From Psoroptes ovis (taxonomy: Eukaryota; Arthropoda; Arachnida; Sarcoptiformes; Psoroptidae): a stretch of DNA of 64,000 nt. The translations under genes were made by a program, and so were the position numbers. Positions 1-11,441 of this stretch are shown piece after piece. The notes under the pieces are model-generated. The model made no database searches. It had not been told where the DNA came from and saw only the letters and a list, made by a program, of their open reading frames with translations. The stretch's first letter is position 1, and every line of letters starts with the position of its first letter. The stretch spans positions 705,501 through 769,500 of the forward strand of contig PQWQ01000018.1 in NCBI GenBank assembly GCA_002943765.1, written 5' to 3'.

Positions 1-306
1 TTCATTTGTCCAATTCCCAAATTCATATGTTGATATATTCAATGGTAAATCCATTGTATTTAATATTTGTTGAAATTCATCATCATTCAACGCTGATTGT
101 TGTTGTTGTTGTTCATCATTCGAATGCACCAAATTCCATAAATCATGTCCATTATTAGCACTAATTTGATGGTCAGCTAAATGTTCTTCATGATCACCGA
201 TATTTCTTTGTTGCTTTGAACCAGTCGGCAATGCTTGAATACTTTTATTATCATTAATAATACAAACAATCACAATTATGGATGAAATTACTATTAAAAA
301 TTTCAT
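1..306 (-). CDS. Secreted protein, N-terminal part (runs off the window)
   Basis: An open frame starts at the ATG at 306-304 and continues to the window edge without a stop (102 codons). The product begins with a hydrophobic signal-peptide-like segment, MKFLIVISSIIVIVCIIN, followed by a hydrophilic region with a short Gln run (about residues 58-62) and one N-glycosylation sequon (NIS) near residue 92. There are no cysteines after the signal segment in the visible part, so no disulfide-rich domain can be named. A signal-peptide start and an open frame in A+T-rich DNA make a real first exon likely. A TATA-like sequence lies on the same strand at 679-673, about 370 nt upstream, but its link to this gene is only possible. 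I do not recognise the family. Confidence 0.6.
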   Translation of the reverse strand, partial: MKFLIVISSIIVIVCIINDNKSIQALPTGSKQQRNIGDHEEHLADHQISANNGHDLWNLVHSNDEQQQQQSALNDDEFQQILNTMDLPLNISTYEFGNWTNE

Positions 307-1025
307 TTCTTGTCTATTTAATCAGTAATATGGTTGAATTTGAACATGAAACAAATGAAAATCCAAATTCAAACATCAAAAATTATCGTTTGAATATTTA
401 AATGCTTAACGATTTATGGCCAGGTGTAATAATCACCGATAATCAATATGATTGTTTGATATGAATGTCAATTTACAAATGACAATCGAGGACAAATGTC
501 TGGGCTGTATATTTTTAAATGATTCAAATATTTAATTCGGACAAAATATGGTTTATTTATTCATTTATTTATTTTTTCGCAACTAATACATCGAATAAAG
601 AATTGATTTCAATGATTGAATGAAACACTGAATACGCTGATTCATTCAAGGTACGACAAGTGGTGGTGGTGGTTATAAAACACAAATGACTGTCGATGAA
701 CAAAAGTCATATCGAGGCTAATCTATTTAATTGTGTGATATATGAATTTAAATGATGATGATGATGATGAGACAAACGAATCATAAAATGATTTGACATG
801 TCAAGTTTGTTTGTGTGACAATTTTTCATTGAGCAAAAAATTGGTAAACATGAATGAATATGAAACCGATATTCATTTTGGAATTTTCATGAAATTTAAA
901 ATGATACAAAAATCATAATTGTAAAATGCTTAATTATATGATGATTTTAATTTATCGATATGCTTCAAGATGATAATTTTACATGGTAAAATAATGATGA
1001 TATGATCATCGATAGTAAAAATTGG
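307..1025. other. Intergenic, 5' flank of the secreted gene
   Basis: No gene was seen. It holds a GATGAT triplet run near 753-768 and a TATA-like sequence on the minus strand (679-673) with a TCAG initiator-like site about 40 nt further on (near 640). The rest is A+T-rich. Confidence 0.4.
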
Positions 1026-2183
1026 TCAAATTAAACAGAATAATTTTCGTAAAAACAATACAAATGTCATTGAATTTGTTTTGAATTTTGATTTAAATTT
1101 TTTCGATTTGATCATTTTGAATTTTTGATCATTATCATTGTCATAATCGATAGATTGTCTTAAATTTAATTGTCCATTAAATGGATCATCATTGTAATGA
1201 GTATCATTGCAATCATCATCAGCATAATCATAATAGATTTTAGCTGGTGAAACTGAAAGATCAATCGATACCAGTAACCATGTTTGATTATTTTTATGGT
1301 TATCATTGATCATTGATGAATCATCATCATCATATTGGATATATGATGATGATGTTTTTGATTGTACATTATGAGTAATTTGTTGTTGCCGCTGCTGTCG
1401 ACGACAATGTGAATCAATAATTTCTTTAATAATAAATTCAAACAGCTGTTCGGTACCTTCTAATGTACGTGCTGATGTAAAATATAGATAATAATTCATT
1501 GAATTTACGTATGTTTGAATGCTGGAATCATTATCATCACAAATATTTGTTTGTAAATCTAATTTATTACCAACAATAACAATTTTTATATTATTATTAA
1601 TTAAATTTGATTTTTTAAGATTGTCGATCCATTGTAAACATTGTTCAAATGTATAATCAATATTGGTCAAATCAAATACGGCAATTATAAGGTTAACATT
1701 TTGAAAATAAAATTCTACATTTGTTAAATTATTATCATGATTATTATGATGATCATTAAAATTGCCGGCCGTATCCCATAATTCAACATTGATCAAATGA
1801 TCATTTTCATAGTTTCTAGATGGAAAAAATTGAATTATTTAAAGATTAATTAATCAAGTAATAATGAATGCCGAAACTTACAAATCTAATGTCATCAAAT
1901 TAAAACCGACAGTCGATTTAATACGTTCATTGAATGGGTGGCCAAAAAATCTACCGATTAAACTTGATTTCCCTGAACCTTTTGAACCGATCAATATGAT
2001 TTTATAATCACAATTATAAAATGAATTTATTGTTTTCATTTCAATCAATTCAACACGTCTACGGTTATTATTTAGATTTACAATCGACAATCGGTCTTTT
2101 GCTGTTTTGGTAGCTCTTTGATTATTATGATGTTTGGCTCTATCGAAATGAAATGACCAAAAGAGCAATTGTTTGTTGTTCAT
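1026..2183 (-). CDS. Rab-like small GTPase with long C-terminal extension
   Basis: Two exons: 2183-1882 and 1815-1026, separated by a 66-nt GT-AG intron (1881-1816). The join is in frame and gives 363 residues. The GTPase motifs appear in order: P-loop GSKGSGKSS (residues 66-74), switch I Thr in STVGF (about 90-94), G3 WDTAGNF, G4 VGNKLDL and G5 TSARTLEG. In Rab proteins G3 is normally WDTAGQ; here the catalytic Gln is replaced by Asn, which in other Ras-family proteins lowers hydrolysis. There are about 50 extra residues before the P-loop (an alternative Met is residue 49) and more than 120 after G5. The tail is rich in Asp, Asn and Lys and ends in FCLI, which is not a CaaX or CC prenylation signal. 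The overall fold matches Rab/Ras, but I cannot name the subfamily. Membrane attachment is doubtful. Confidence 0.8.
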
Positions 2184-3311
2184 ATTTATGTCAAATTTTC
2201 TAAAAAAAAAATTAAATCAATTTCTCAAATAAAAAAATCAAATGAAATCATTCAAAATAAAAATGATTATTCAGAGTTCATCATCGAGCTGATTTGACTG
2301 AAAAAATATTGACAATCAATCATTGTCAATACAATATTGCCTACATTGTTTATAATTATTGGTTTTTACATTGAAAATTTTTCATTAATTGTTTGCATCA
2401 ATTATCAATCCTATTAATGTATGTATTTGCATATAATTTTATCATATCGTCCGATTAGAAATTTGACTGATAAATGTACATTTATATTTCTATGATAAAT
2501 GATGATCATATTGAATGCTTTAAATGCCAGTGACAAATGCATTCATTCTATGCATTTTTCCAATTGATTTTCTTAGCTTTGTATTTTAAATTATTCAGTA
2601 CCATTTTTTCTAGCCATTAAATTGCATTCTAATTTTTTGCACTGAAAAATGATTGCATTTGAAAAAAAATTGATTATTTTGTACTGAAATTTTGTTTGTT
2701 TGTTTGTATTCTGTATTTTGTTTTGTCAAAATCAATCGGTGCAAAGCAAAGCACCAAGAAAATGCAAGAAACTAATAGAAAAGTGCATGATTAATGGTCC
2801 TTGGCCTTGAAATGCACTTGAAAAAACGTTTGACCAACGACGAATTTTGACTGTGGCCAGTGAATATGGCCAATAAGTAATTTTTTTTAGTTGATTTGCT
2901 TGATCATATCAATGTTTGACCATTTTCAATCAATATTTTTTCTTGTTTTTCTACCCCATATTTGCTGATTGGTGATAACAACAAAGCTTTTCGATTTTCG
3001 ATTATCATACCCTTTTGTGTGTGTTGACCTTGGATCTCTTGTATTTGATTTGATTTTTTTTGCTTTCTTTCATTTACCAAATGTTTGGTGATAAGATAAA
3101 AATGCTTTGGGACAAAATTTTAGCCCTGTTCAACTGTAGCAGCACATAGGTCATAGTTGATAGAATTTTTGTACAAAAAGAATTTTTTTCTCGTGAAAAT
3201 TTTCATGTTTCAAATGTGGCCATTTGCAATTGTCTTTTCAAACTGTGTGCAAGTCAAATTTGTTTCTTAATTTTGTCGATTTAAAGTTATATTCATCATT
3301 CGAAATACATA
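2184..3311. other. Intergenic, between divergent genes
   Basis: About 1.1 kb separating the minus-strand GTPase from the plus-strand secreted gene, so it probably contains both promoters. I see only A+T-rich DNA with T tracts, and no convincing ORF, RNA gene or element. Confidence 0.4.
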
Positions 3312-4232
3312 ATGTTTCATCATTGGATAATTTTCATTTCATCCATCATGATTATGGTCAGCAATGGCTGTCTATTACATGATACATTACAAATGGCTGC
3401 AAGATCTACGGCAGTGAATGATCATATTCGATTAAATAATCGTACAATTTCAAAAATATATTCAAATGCATCCGAATTAATGCGAGAAATTGATAATGAA
3501 AGTGATGCAATTCTGGTACATTTAAATCAAACATCAACCAATTTATCGGCATTAGCGTTGATTGTAAAAAATGAAGCAGCTGCTAAATCGAATGCGATTG
3601 AGGATCAATTTAAAATGTATTATGTACAATTAGCAGATGAACCGCTGGCCACCGATAATGGTTACCGTTTTTATTGGAAAATGTTTGTCGATTCATTTCG
3701 TAAACAAATGAAAACAGTAATGAGCACTGTTTGGACACCTGTACATGCTATTAATAAATATTTGCGACCAAATGGTGGACAAGGACCACAACCAAATCAA
3801 GATTCGGAAAATTTTTTCCATGCATTCCTGTTGCCAATCACATTGAAAGCTATCGATTTACCTGAATCAATTGAACAACGAATTATTGAAATCAATGAAG
3901 AAACATCATCATCGATGAATGAACAAAGACAAACAAATGAAACAATCAATACAAATGTTAATAATAATGATTCACAAGTAACTGCTGAAGGTTCAATTGT
4001 TCAACAAGTTGCACGTAAAATATTGATGCGTGCCATTTCAGCATTCAAAGGTCGTATTTGGTCACAATTACAGAATCAATTACGTCCATCAATGCTTCGT
4101 AATGGTCATCATCATCCAAATGCATTGAATCTATTTGTCACTGATAAAGCTGTCCGTATACATTTGATTGGTGAACAAAAATTGAATGGTAATGTTGAAT
4201 TCTTTGAGAAACAATCAACCAAATCATTTTGA
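3312..4232 (+). CDS. Secreted protein of unknown function
   Basis: Single exon, 306 residues. The N terminus (MFHHWIIFISSIMIMVSNGC) is a typical signal peptide. The mature part is mostly predicted helix, with several N-glycosylation sequons (NRT, NAS, NES, NQT, NLS near residues 42-77, and others near 213-225) and a Glu/Asn/Ser-rich linker around 200-225. Cysteines are almost absent, so it is not a disulfide-rich effector or venom-type protein. I recognise no domain. The gene ends tail to tail with the membrane-protein gene on the other strand, and AATAAA signals at 4289-4302 lie about 60 nt after the stop. The signal peptide, the length of the open frame and the nearby poly(A) signal support a real gene. 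Confidence 0.72.
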   Translation: MFHHWIIFISSIMIMVSNGCLLHDTLQMAARSTAVNDHIRLNNRTISKIYSNASELMREIDNESDAILVHLNQTSTNLSALALIVKNEAAAKSNAIEDQFKMYYVQLADEPLATDNGYRFYWKMFVDSFRKQMKTVMSTVWTPVHAINKYLRPNGGQGPQPNQDSENFFHAFLLPITLKAIDLPESIEQRIIEINEETSSSMNEQRQTNETINTNVNNNDSQVTAEGSIVQQVARKILMRAISAFKGRIWSQLQNQLRPSMLRNGHHHPNALNLFVTDKAVRIHLIGEQKLNGNVEFFEKQSTKSF

Positions 4233-4342
4233 AAATTTTAAATTTCATCTTCATCTCATTTCATTTTGTATGATTTAATGTATTTTAAAATAAATAAATA
4301 AAAAATTTTCTTCGATTTTTGCCTTTTGACCCTTTATTTCGC
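4233..4342. promoter_or_regulatory. Tail-to-tail 3' ends with opposing poly(A) signals
   Basis: Only 110 bp separate two convergent stop codons. AATAAA repeats serve the plus-strand gene at 4289-4302. For the minus-strand gene an AATAAA lies at 4338-4333, just four nucleotides after its stop codon. Poly(A) function is inferred from the hexamers alone. Confidence 0.5.
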
Positions 4343-5539
4343 CTAAGAAATACTCGCATATTGACTTTGATCATCTTTTGCTGGGTTGTTGGCGTTTGTG
4401 ATTTTACCACCATCAATCGGTAGCAATGATCTTGGTGTTTGATGAAAATCAGATGCTTGTGGTTTAGTAAAATCACGACGATCCAATAATAATGGATTTT
4501 TCACTTGAGTATTATTTGAATTTTTTGATGATTTATTCAATAGTTGTTGATATGTTTGTACATAATCATCAGGTGTTAATTCAATCGGTAATCTCGGTAT
4601 TATTTTATAATCAGTCAACATAAAACAATCATCATTTAAATTATAATACATAAATTGATAACGTTCATATATTTCATTGGTAAATGTACTATAAACTTGA
4701 TTTGATGTTGATGCTTCCATTTGACCATTAGTGTTGTTATTATTATTTTGTTTATTACTCGAATCAAAACGAACATTACAATGTTTTAATGGATCATATA
4801 AAAGATTGGGTTTTAAATGAAACAATAAACCTGAATATGGATGATATAATTGATTTGTACGCAAAAATTTTACTGTTGTATTTATATCGAGAAAATAATA
4901 ATATTGTAATCGTTGTTCACCATAAATTATTGGTGCTGCTATTTCATATTGTAATGGAAAATAATGTTGATCTGGTAATGTTGGCAACAATTTTGTTGGA
5001 AATTCAAGATTAACAATCTTTGATTCTTTTGATGATTTTTTTGATTTCCTTTTCGAATTATTATTATTACGATTACGATCTTCAAATAATGTTATGAATA
5101 ATAATAACAACAATATAACTGCTATCAATATCATTGGTATGAATATGAATGCAATAAACACAATCCATGGTATTAATGAATCTGATTTATATGATGTAAA
5201 CATTTTTGGTTGCGATGACGTAGAAGTTTTATTCACTATCATTGTATCATTGTTATCATCAAAATTATAATCATCAAATTCAAATAAATTCGTATTATTA
5301 TTATTATTATTGATGTCATTAAAATTATGATTATTATCATCCATGGTTAAATTCACCGACAATGTTGATGATATATTCTGTTCGAATGTAGTGGCAATAA
5401 TCATGATTAATATGGTTGAAATGGTTAAAATATATTGTCTGATGATCATTGTTTGTCCCATAGTGTATTCAAAAGCGATGGCGGCAAAGCAAAATTTAAA
5501 GCAAACGAAACCAAATAACAAAAATAAAATAGAAATCAA
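4343..5539 (-). CDS. Single-pass membrane protein, unknown
   Basis: Single open frame of 398 residues if read from the first ATG. Two hydrophobic segments lie near the N terminus (about residues 1-22 and 32-52), the second following an alternative start at MGQTMIIRQ. Either could act as signal peptide, so the true start is uncertain. An Asn/Asp-rich stretch with NIS, NLT and NKT sequons follows. A strong membrane span lies at about 125-150 (WIVFIAFIFIPMILIAVILL and on), followed by a basic stop-transfer stretch (RKSKKSSKESK). The C-terminal part is soluble and probably cytoplasmic, rich in Tyr, Leu and Pro. I recognise no domain. The signal-TM-basic layout suggests a type I membrane protein. 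Confidence 0.65.
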   Translation of the reverse strand: MISILFLLFGFVCFKFCFAAIAFEYTMGQTMIIRQYILTISTILIMIIATTFEQNISSTLSVNLTMDDNNHNFNDINNNNNNTNLFEFDDYNFDDNNDTMIVNKTSTSSQPKMFTSYKSDSLIPWIVFIAFIFIPMILIAVILLLLLFITLFEDRNRNNNNSKRKSKKSSKESKIVNLEFPTKLLPTLPDQHYFPLQYEIAAPIIYGEQRLQYYYFLDINTTVKFLRTNQLYHPYSGLLFHLKPNLLYDPLKHCNVRFDSSNKQNNNNNTNGQMEASTSNQVYSTFTNEIYERYQFMYYNLNDDCFMLTDYKIIPRLPIELTPDDYVQTYQQLLNKSSKNSNNTQVKNPLLLDRRDFTKPQASDFHQTPRSLLPIDGGKITNANNPAKDDQSQYASIS

Positions 5540-6073
5540 TAGAATTGAATAGAATTTCTACAATTTCATCGTATTTTATTGCCAACATTATTAATATTAT
5601 TAATTTTAATTATTTGTAATTAATTGATTGTAATTCAAACCTAATTTTAACGGAAAAAAAATCAAAATTCGCTGGAAAAAATTCCACTGTTTATACGTTG
5701 CAGTGTCTGCCGAAAATTCGATCGGTGATAACTTGTAATGTATAAACTGTTTTTTTCCACATCACACAAATATTTCCAACTCATCTGTTTTTTAGTGTTT
5801 TGATTTTCAGAGTTTTGTTTTTTTTCTAGAAAATGCTTAGACACATTTGATTTAATTTTAATTTAAAATTTATTTATTAAATTAAAACGAATGTGATAAT
5901 TATTGTATTTGAAATTTCATTTTATCCGATCATTTCATATGATCATTAATCGATATTTTTTTTCGGCTTTCAAATTGATCAATTTTGGGTCGTATTTTTT
6001 ATTTTATTCATTTTTTTTTTTTTTTTTTTGTTTTTGACCTGATTAAAAATTGATTTGAAAAACGTAGAAAAAA
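5540..6073. other. Intergenic between divergent genes
   Basis: About 530 bp between the 5' ends of the membrane-protein gene and the SPT2 gene, so probably a bidirectional promoter region. A T tract lies at 6009-6029 just upstream of the SPT2 start. No other feature was seen. Confidence 0.4.
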
Positions 6074-7879
6074 ATGGATTACAATGATTTATTGAGCGCA
6101 GCACAACGTAATACTGAGCAGATGAATTCTGCATTAATGAAACGACGTATGCAACAAATGAATGATTTACGTCGTGGACCAGATCCTGAAGCGATTGCAC
6201 GTTTTAAAGCACGTAAAGAACGTGAAGAACAGTTGCGTTTGCGGCGAGCACAACAAGAAAAAGAACGCTTGCTAACGTTACGTGCACAAAGTTCAAAATC
6301 TGTTCGTAAAGCACAAATGATGAAATCTCGTACGAAAGATAATAATTTTGGTAAGATTGAAACAACTGATCAAGATCGAGTTGTTGAGGAGAAAATACGT
6401 CAAAAATCAATCGGTGATATTAAAGAACGTATGAAAGCACGTATTGATTTGGAGCAACAACTGAATGGTCTTGCTCGTAAAGATCGAGAAAAAGTGATCA
6501 AGAAATTTCAAAAAGACGACAAATCTGCTATAAAGATTCCGGATAAAAAATTGACCGTCACCGAATTGATTCAACAATCAAAGCAACAAAAATCGATGAA
6601 CGATGGCCAATCCTCAGCGGCTACAGCCAAATCAAAGCCACAACCATTGTCATATGATCAATTGTTGAATATGGCTGCACAAAAATCACAACAAAAAGTA
6701 TCATTAGAAGAAGAAATTAAATCTGAATTGGAATTTCAAGAAAAAAATCTTGAAAAACAAAGACAAAAATTACTCGCAAGCTCAAGGGCAAAACAAATAG
6801 AATCAGCTCGCAGTAATAAAGTGGCCAATAATAAAGCATCCGTTGCTGCTAAATCGTCTGAAGATTTGTTAAAATCTACTGCAATAAGCAAAGAACCGCA
6901 ACGATCGAAAGCAATAATTTCAAATGGAAAATTGCCCACAACTGTTGACAATATTAAAGCTTCAAATATTCGTCAGCCGCAACAGCAATTGCAACCAGTT
7001 CGAAAACCATCGGCGATTACCCCTTCAAAATTATCAAAAAGTATTGATTCTATGCAATCTTTGCCGCCGGCCCCATCTGCAAAATCGTCAATGCGGTCAT
7101 CAATTAATGATAATCGTGTGATGCAACAATCTAAATCGAATGGTGTCCAACATACATCATCAGCGTCCATAAGAAAAAATTACGATTCTGATCAAATAAT
7201 CAAGTCCAAACAGCAATCACAGCCAAAACAACCAATCAGAATGTTGCAATCAACGAACATGTTTGATGAAAAATCTGGTAAACCAATTTTAAAGTCAAAT
7301 ACATCACCGATGATCATGAAAAAACCGCAATTACCACAAAAATCTGTGATAACAAAAACGATTTCGAATTCATCTATAGATATGCATAATCGTAGTAGAA
7401 TACAAGAAAAACAATTACCACAACATCGACCACCGCAACAAAAACCACCGCCGCCACCACCTCCTAGACCAAAATTACCGCCAATCGGTGCAACATATCG
7501 AAGAGGTATTTATGATGATTATGAACCAAATGATAGTTATTATGATGATGATGAAGATGATGAAGAAGAAGAAATGGAAGATGAATATGATGATGATATG
7601 GCTGATTTTATTGATGATGGACCAATTGAACAGCCTGATCCTGAGGAAGAATATTCACGTCATATAAGAGAAATATTTGGATATGATAAACGAAAATATC
7701 GTAATGTAATCGAAGATGATATTGAAGAAGCAAGTTATGGACAAGTTATGAAAGAAGAAATGCGTTCATTACGTGAAGGTATACGTGAAGATTTGGAAGA
7801 TATACGTCGTGAAGAACAAGAAAAACGATTGAAAGCATTGCAAAAAAAAGCAAGAATGAAAGGATTGAAAGGTTATTGA
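6074..7879 (+). CDS. Spty2d1: SPT2 chromatin protein homologue
   Basis: Single exon, 601 residues. The C-terminal 100 residues match the SPT2 domain: an acidic stretch, then DDMADFIDDGP, EEYSRHIREIFGYDKRKY and, close to the end, YGQVMKEEMRSLREG with EDLEDIRREEQ. SPT2 proteins bind histones H3-H4 and DNA and act in nuclear chromatin during transcription. The N terminus carries the family's short MDYNDLL motif, repeated as LSYDQLLNMA near residue 195. The middle is a basic, Ser/Gln/Pro-rich linker with coiled-coil-prone Arg/Glu/Gln stretches (residues 45-75 and 215-240) and a Pro run near 455-470. Length is close to the vertebrate protein (about 680 residues). No introns are needed and the stop directly follows the conserved end. 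Confidence 0.93.
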   Translation: MDYNDLLSAAQRNTEQMNSALMKRRMQQMNDLRRGPDPEAIARFKARKEREEQLRLRRAQQEKERLLTLRAQSSKSVRKAQMMKSRTKDNNFGKIETTDQDRVVEEKIRQKSIGDIKERMKARIDLEQQLNGLARKDREKVIKKFQKDDKSAIKIPDKKLTVTELIQQSKQQKSMNDGQSSAATAKSKPQPLSYDQLLNMAAQKSQQKVSLEEEIKSELEFQEKNLEKQRQKLLASSRAKQIESARSNKVANNKASVAAKSSEDLLKSTAISKEPQRSKAIISNGKLPTTVDNIKASNIRQPQQQLQPVRKPSAITPSKLSKSIDSMQSLPPAPSAKSSMRSSINDNRVMQQSKSNGVQHTSSASIRKNYDSDQIIKSKQQSQPKQPIRMLQSTNMFDEKSGKPILKSNTSPMIMKKPQLPQKSVITKTISNSSIDMHNRSRIQEKQLPQHRPPQQKPPPPPPPRPKLPPIGATYRRGIYDDYEPNDSYYDDDEDDEEEEMEDEYDDDMADFIDDGPIEQPDPEEEYSRHIREIFGYDKRKYRNVIEDDIEEASYGQVMKEEMRSLREGIREDLEDIRREEQEKRLKALQKKARMKGLKGY

Positions 7880-9004
7880 TACTTAATTGTCAATTAATTA
7901 TTAATTAATTCATTCGATATGATGAAAAATAGGATTCATTATTTGAAATTTAAATTTTTTTTTTTGAATTATTTTATGTTTATTTATCATTATTATCATT
8001 TGAAAATTAATTATTTTTGCAATCATCATCATTATTATTCACAATTATTTAAGATATATTTTTTTATAAAATTTTTTATTGAATAATTATAATTTATATA
8101 ATTAAAAAAATTGATTAATTAATTAATTATTATTTTTTCTGTGTAATAATTGCAATATTTTTAAATTGTAATGAAATGATTAATTAAAAAATTAATTAAA
8201 TTGAAAATCGTATGTTTCTAATTGTCATTGTCAAAAATATGCAGAGCAGCTGTTTGAAATACCTTTGATTTACCACCTTTGTTTGTTGTTTATTTTTGAA
8301 TAACATTTTTTTTTCAAATTGCCTTTCCCCATATTTGCGCTAGTTGTTGAGTAGTTTGCTTCGCAATTCATTCATCCAGTATTTTTCGATTGAGGATCGC
8401 GGATTCATATTCATACCTGTTTTTTTTTTTTTTTTTTTTTTTTTTTGTTTGGATATGCATACATGATTCAAACATTTCAACTCCCGTAAAAACAGCTACA
8501 GCTGCTGATGATCATCATCATAAATTTTTGCTCATTTGGCGCTCTTTTAAATTTGTTTATTTTGCTTATTTTAGAGTAGAAACATATTTGTCTGATTATC
8601 TTTTGACCGATTGGCAATCAAATGTACGAGGTTGATGTATGAGAACTATCGAGCTATTCGATCATCACAACAAATTTCAAGATATGAAATGATACTATTT
8701 TTGGATTTAGATTTAAGGATTAAAAATAAATAGATAAATTGGTAAGCAATATCACTCTCACTATCTTTGATTTTTTTTCACTAATTTTGTCTTTTTTTTC
8801 TGAATGAAATTTTATATATTTTCTAGTGATTATATTTCCATATTTCCATATTTGAAAATATCAAAAGAAAAAATTATTATTTGCATAATATGAATACATA
8901 TTGTACATTGTTCTGATTTGAGTTAATATGTTTACGATGATGATGAATAAATGAATAAATAAATCGATTAATCAATTAATAAATCAAAAACATTCAACGA
9001 CAAC
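7880..9004. other. Intergenic: SPT2 3' region and calpain-like 5' region
   Basis: A+T-rich DNA with a long T run at about 8420-8446. A plausible 5'-UTR intron of the calpain-like gene lies at about 8742-8826 (GTAAGC donor, TTTTCTAG acceptor, 85 nt). No coding sequence was seen. Confidence 0.4.
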
Positions 9005-11441
9005 ATGACACATTCACCGATATTAATTGAACCAGGTCCATTGCGATCAAGTAATCGCCGCTATCGTCATCGTTTTGGTAATCAATCATTTCGTCGATTA
9101 GCTAAACAATCGGCTGATGTTGGTTTAACATTTACTGATGATAAATTTCAACAAAATGATCGTCATGTTTATCAAACTTCGGCTTTTCGTTCCAATTTCA
9201 ATATTGGTAAAGTCATATGGAAACGACCAAAACAATTGTTGAGTGAAAATAATTTCAATTTTGATCCAACATTACTGCCATTCTTTAAAAGTGATCGAAA
9301 TCATTTATTTGTTGGCCATTCACCGAATCAATGGTTAGTTGCAGCTGCATTAGCTGTTTCACAACATCGTTCATTATTCGAACATTTGGTACATGTTGAT
9401 CAACAACATTTTCGTGATCAAGGTATTGCACGTTTCACAATATGGCAAATGGGAGTGATGCAAAAAGTTGTGGTCGATGATCGTTTACCTTCCATTGATT
9501 CCGAACCAATATTCACTCGACCTATTTGGTCTTTTTCATCATGGTGGTTACCGATGTTAGAAAAAGCTTATGCTAAACTTTATGGATCGTATGAAGCCAT
9601 GATCACAAATGGTTCATTGAACAGTGCATTAATCGATTTTACTGGTGGTGGATCTGTCGAAACCATTGATCTTTGTCGTTATCGTTATTCAAGTGAACAT
9701 TTATGGTATACGATTAGTCGTGAATTTCAGTCAAAATCTTTGTTGATATTAAAAACCAAAGTAAGATTCATTTATTGTTTATTTTCAACTTTTTCTGACA
9801 ATTTAAATTTTACAGGAATTTAAAGAATCAGCACCGTTTGGCCTGGTTTCGAATCGCTACTATTTGATACGCAATATAAAAAAACCAATGGGCACATTGA
9901 AGCGATTATTATCATCAAGTTCATCATCATCGGCACATTCTAATCAAGATAATCTTCCACTACTAATTACGAATACGATTGCTGATGGTATTAAAAATAC
10001 TAAATCCAGTAGTTTGTCAAATAATTCCAAAAAAGGTTTACAAGAATTATGGATTCTATCGAATAATATCCTAAATCTATTCGATTCATTAACAATTTGT
10101 CGACCATTTCTAACGCATAAAGATTCTATTCATCAATTAATTGTTCATAAATCAGATAGTCCATCATCATCATTATCATCTAGTTTACAATTTCGTTTCG
10201 ATTTACGTCCAATGTCAAATAATAATAATAATAATTATAATTCAGCTAGCATTGTATCTAATTCACCGAAAAGCAATGGCAATGAAAATGATAGTGATAA
10301 TCATCAACAACAACATTATGTAAATGTAAATTTTAATCTTATACAAAAAAATTCATCAATCAAACCGATTGGATTTCGAATATATTCAATTGAAATGAAT
10401 CGTAAATTTAAGGTGCATCAATTTTCATCACTGCCACTGATTACAACCATTGATCCTGTTCAATCAAGAAATTTAATCGTTACAATATCATTACGTACCA
10501 ATGAACGTTATCTATTGAAACCAATATGTCAATCGGAATTATCTGCATTATTAATATCATTATATTCTCCACTTGTTTCCGATCTTCGTCAATTAACAAT
10601 GGATATGCCTCGCCATCAATTGCTGTCATTTATGCAACCTGTTTATCCTAATGCAATGACTCGTATACAAGTGTTAGGTGTTGAAAATCTTGAACGTCAG
10701 GATCGTTTTGGAAGTATGTTTGATTGTTGAAATTTAATTTATAATCTAATTGACCTTTTTTTTAAATAATAGCTGCCAATCCATATTGTATAATCCGTTG
10801 TGGCCGTAAATATGTTAAATCATCAATACAATATGATACTTTGATGCCTGTATGGAAGAATTTTTCTGCAATATTTTATCACAGAGACATCGATAAGATG
10901 GAACCGATTTGGATTGAGGTAATTATGGAAATTTTGTTGAATCTGATTGATTTTTTGAAAAATTTCTTCGTAGGTATGGCATCGTGGAATATTAGTTGAT
11001 TATTTTCTGGGAGTAGTTCGATACAAACCGAAAATAACCACGATCATTGAAAATAGTGATGACAATATCAATCAAATTGATCAACCTAAATCACAAAATA
11101 ATCAAGAAAGCGATTCAGAATCAACCAAAAACAAATCAACCGAAGAACAAGAATCAACAGCAAGCGAATCAAATTATCAAATGAATATCGAAACAATAAC
11201 CAATGATGAACAACAAGTGGTGAAGGATCCCGATCAGCAACCAGAGCAGCAGCAACCAAAACAGTCATCATCATCACCGCAACCTTCAATAAAATCGCCA
11301 TCTTCGATCATCGTTGATAACTTGTACGATGATAATAGCGATGTTATTTGTTTACAATTGATGGACAAAAAAGGACATCGAAAACGGCAAGGATTTGTAT
11401 TTCTGCGTTCGGAAACTGTTGAAGATTTGAAATATTTTTGA
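9005..11441 (+). CDS. Calpain-5/6-like protein, catalytic residues lost
   Basis: Four exons: 9005-9760, 9816-10713, 10773-10918, 10974-11441. Joins are in frame and give 755 residues. The calpain protease core is clear: VIWKRPKQL (70-78), VVVDDRLPSID (155-165), LEKAYAKLYGSYEA (185-198) and DFTGGGSVE (211-219). The active-site segment, normally G(D/N)CW, reads PNQWLVAA, so Cys becomes Gln109. The segment aligned to GHAY reads NRYY, so His becomes Arg266. Next come a domain-III-like part (NLFDSLTICR, VNVNFNLIQKN, GFRIYSIE) and a C2 domain (VLGVENLERQDRFG, ANPYCIIRCGRKY, PVWKNFSAIFY), with an Asn/Gln/Ser-rich insert near the end. A CysPc-domain III-C2 order without EF hands is that of calpain-5/6 and TRA-3. 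It should not be proteolytic; other animals have dead calpains such as mammalian calpain-6 and Drosophila CalpC. A binding or scaffold role is inference. Confidence 0.88.

Noticed and set aside
8390..8635. 81-codon plus-strand frame with a poly-Phe run
   Set aside because: It arises from a long T tract in the 5' flank of the calpain-like gene.
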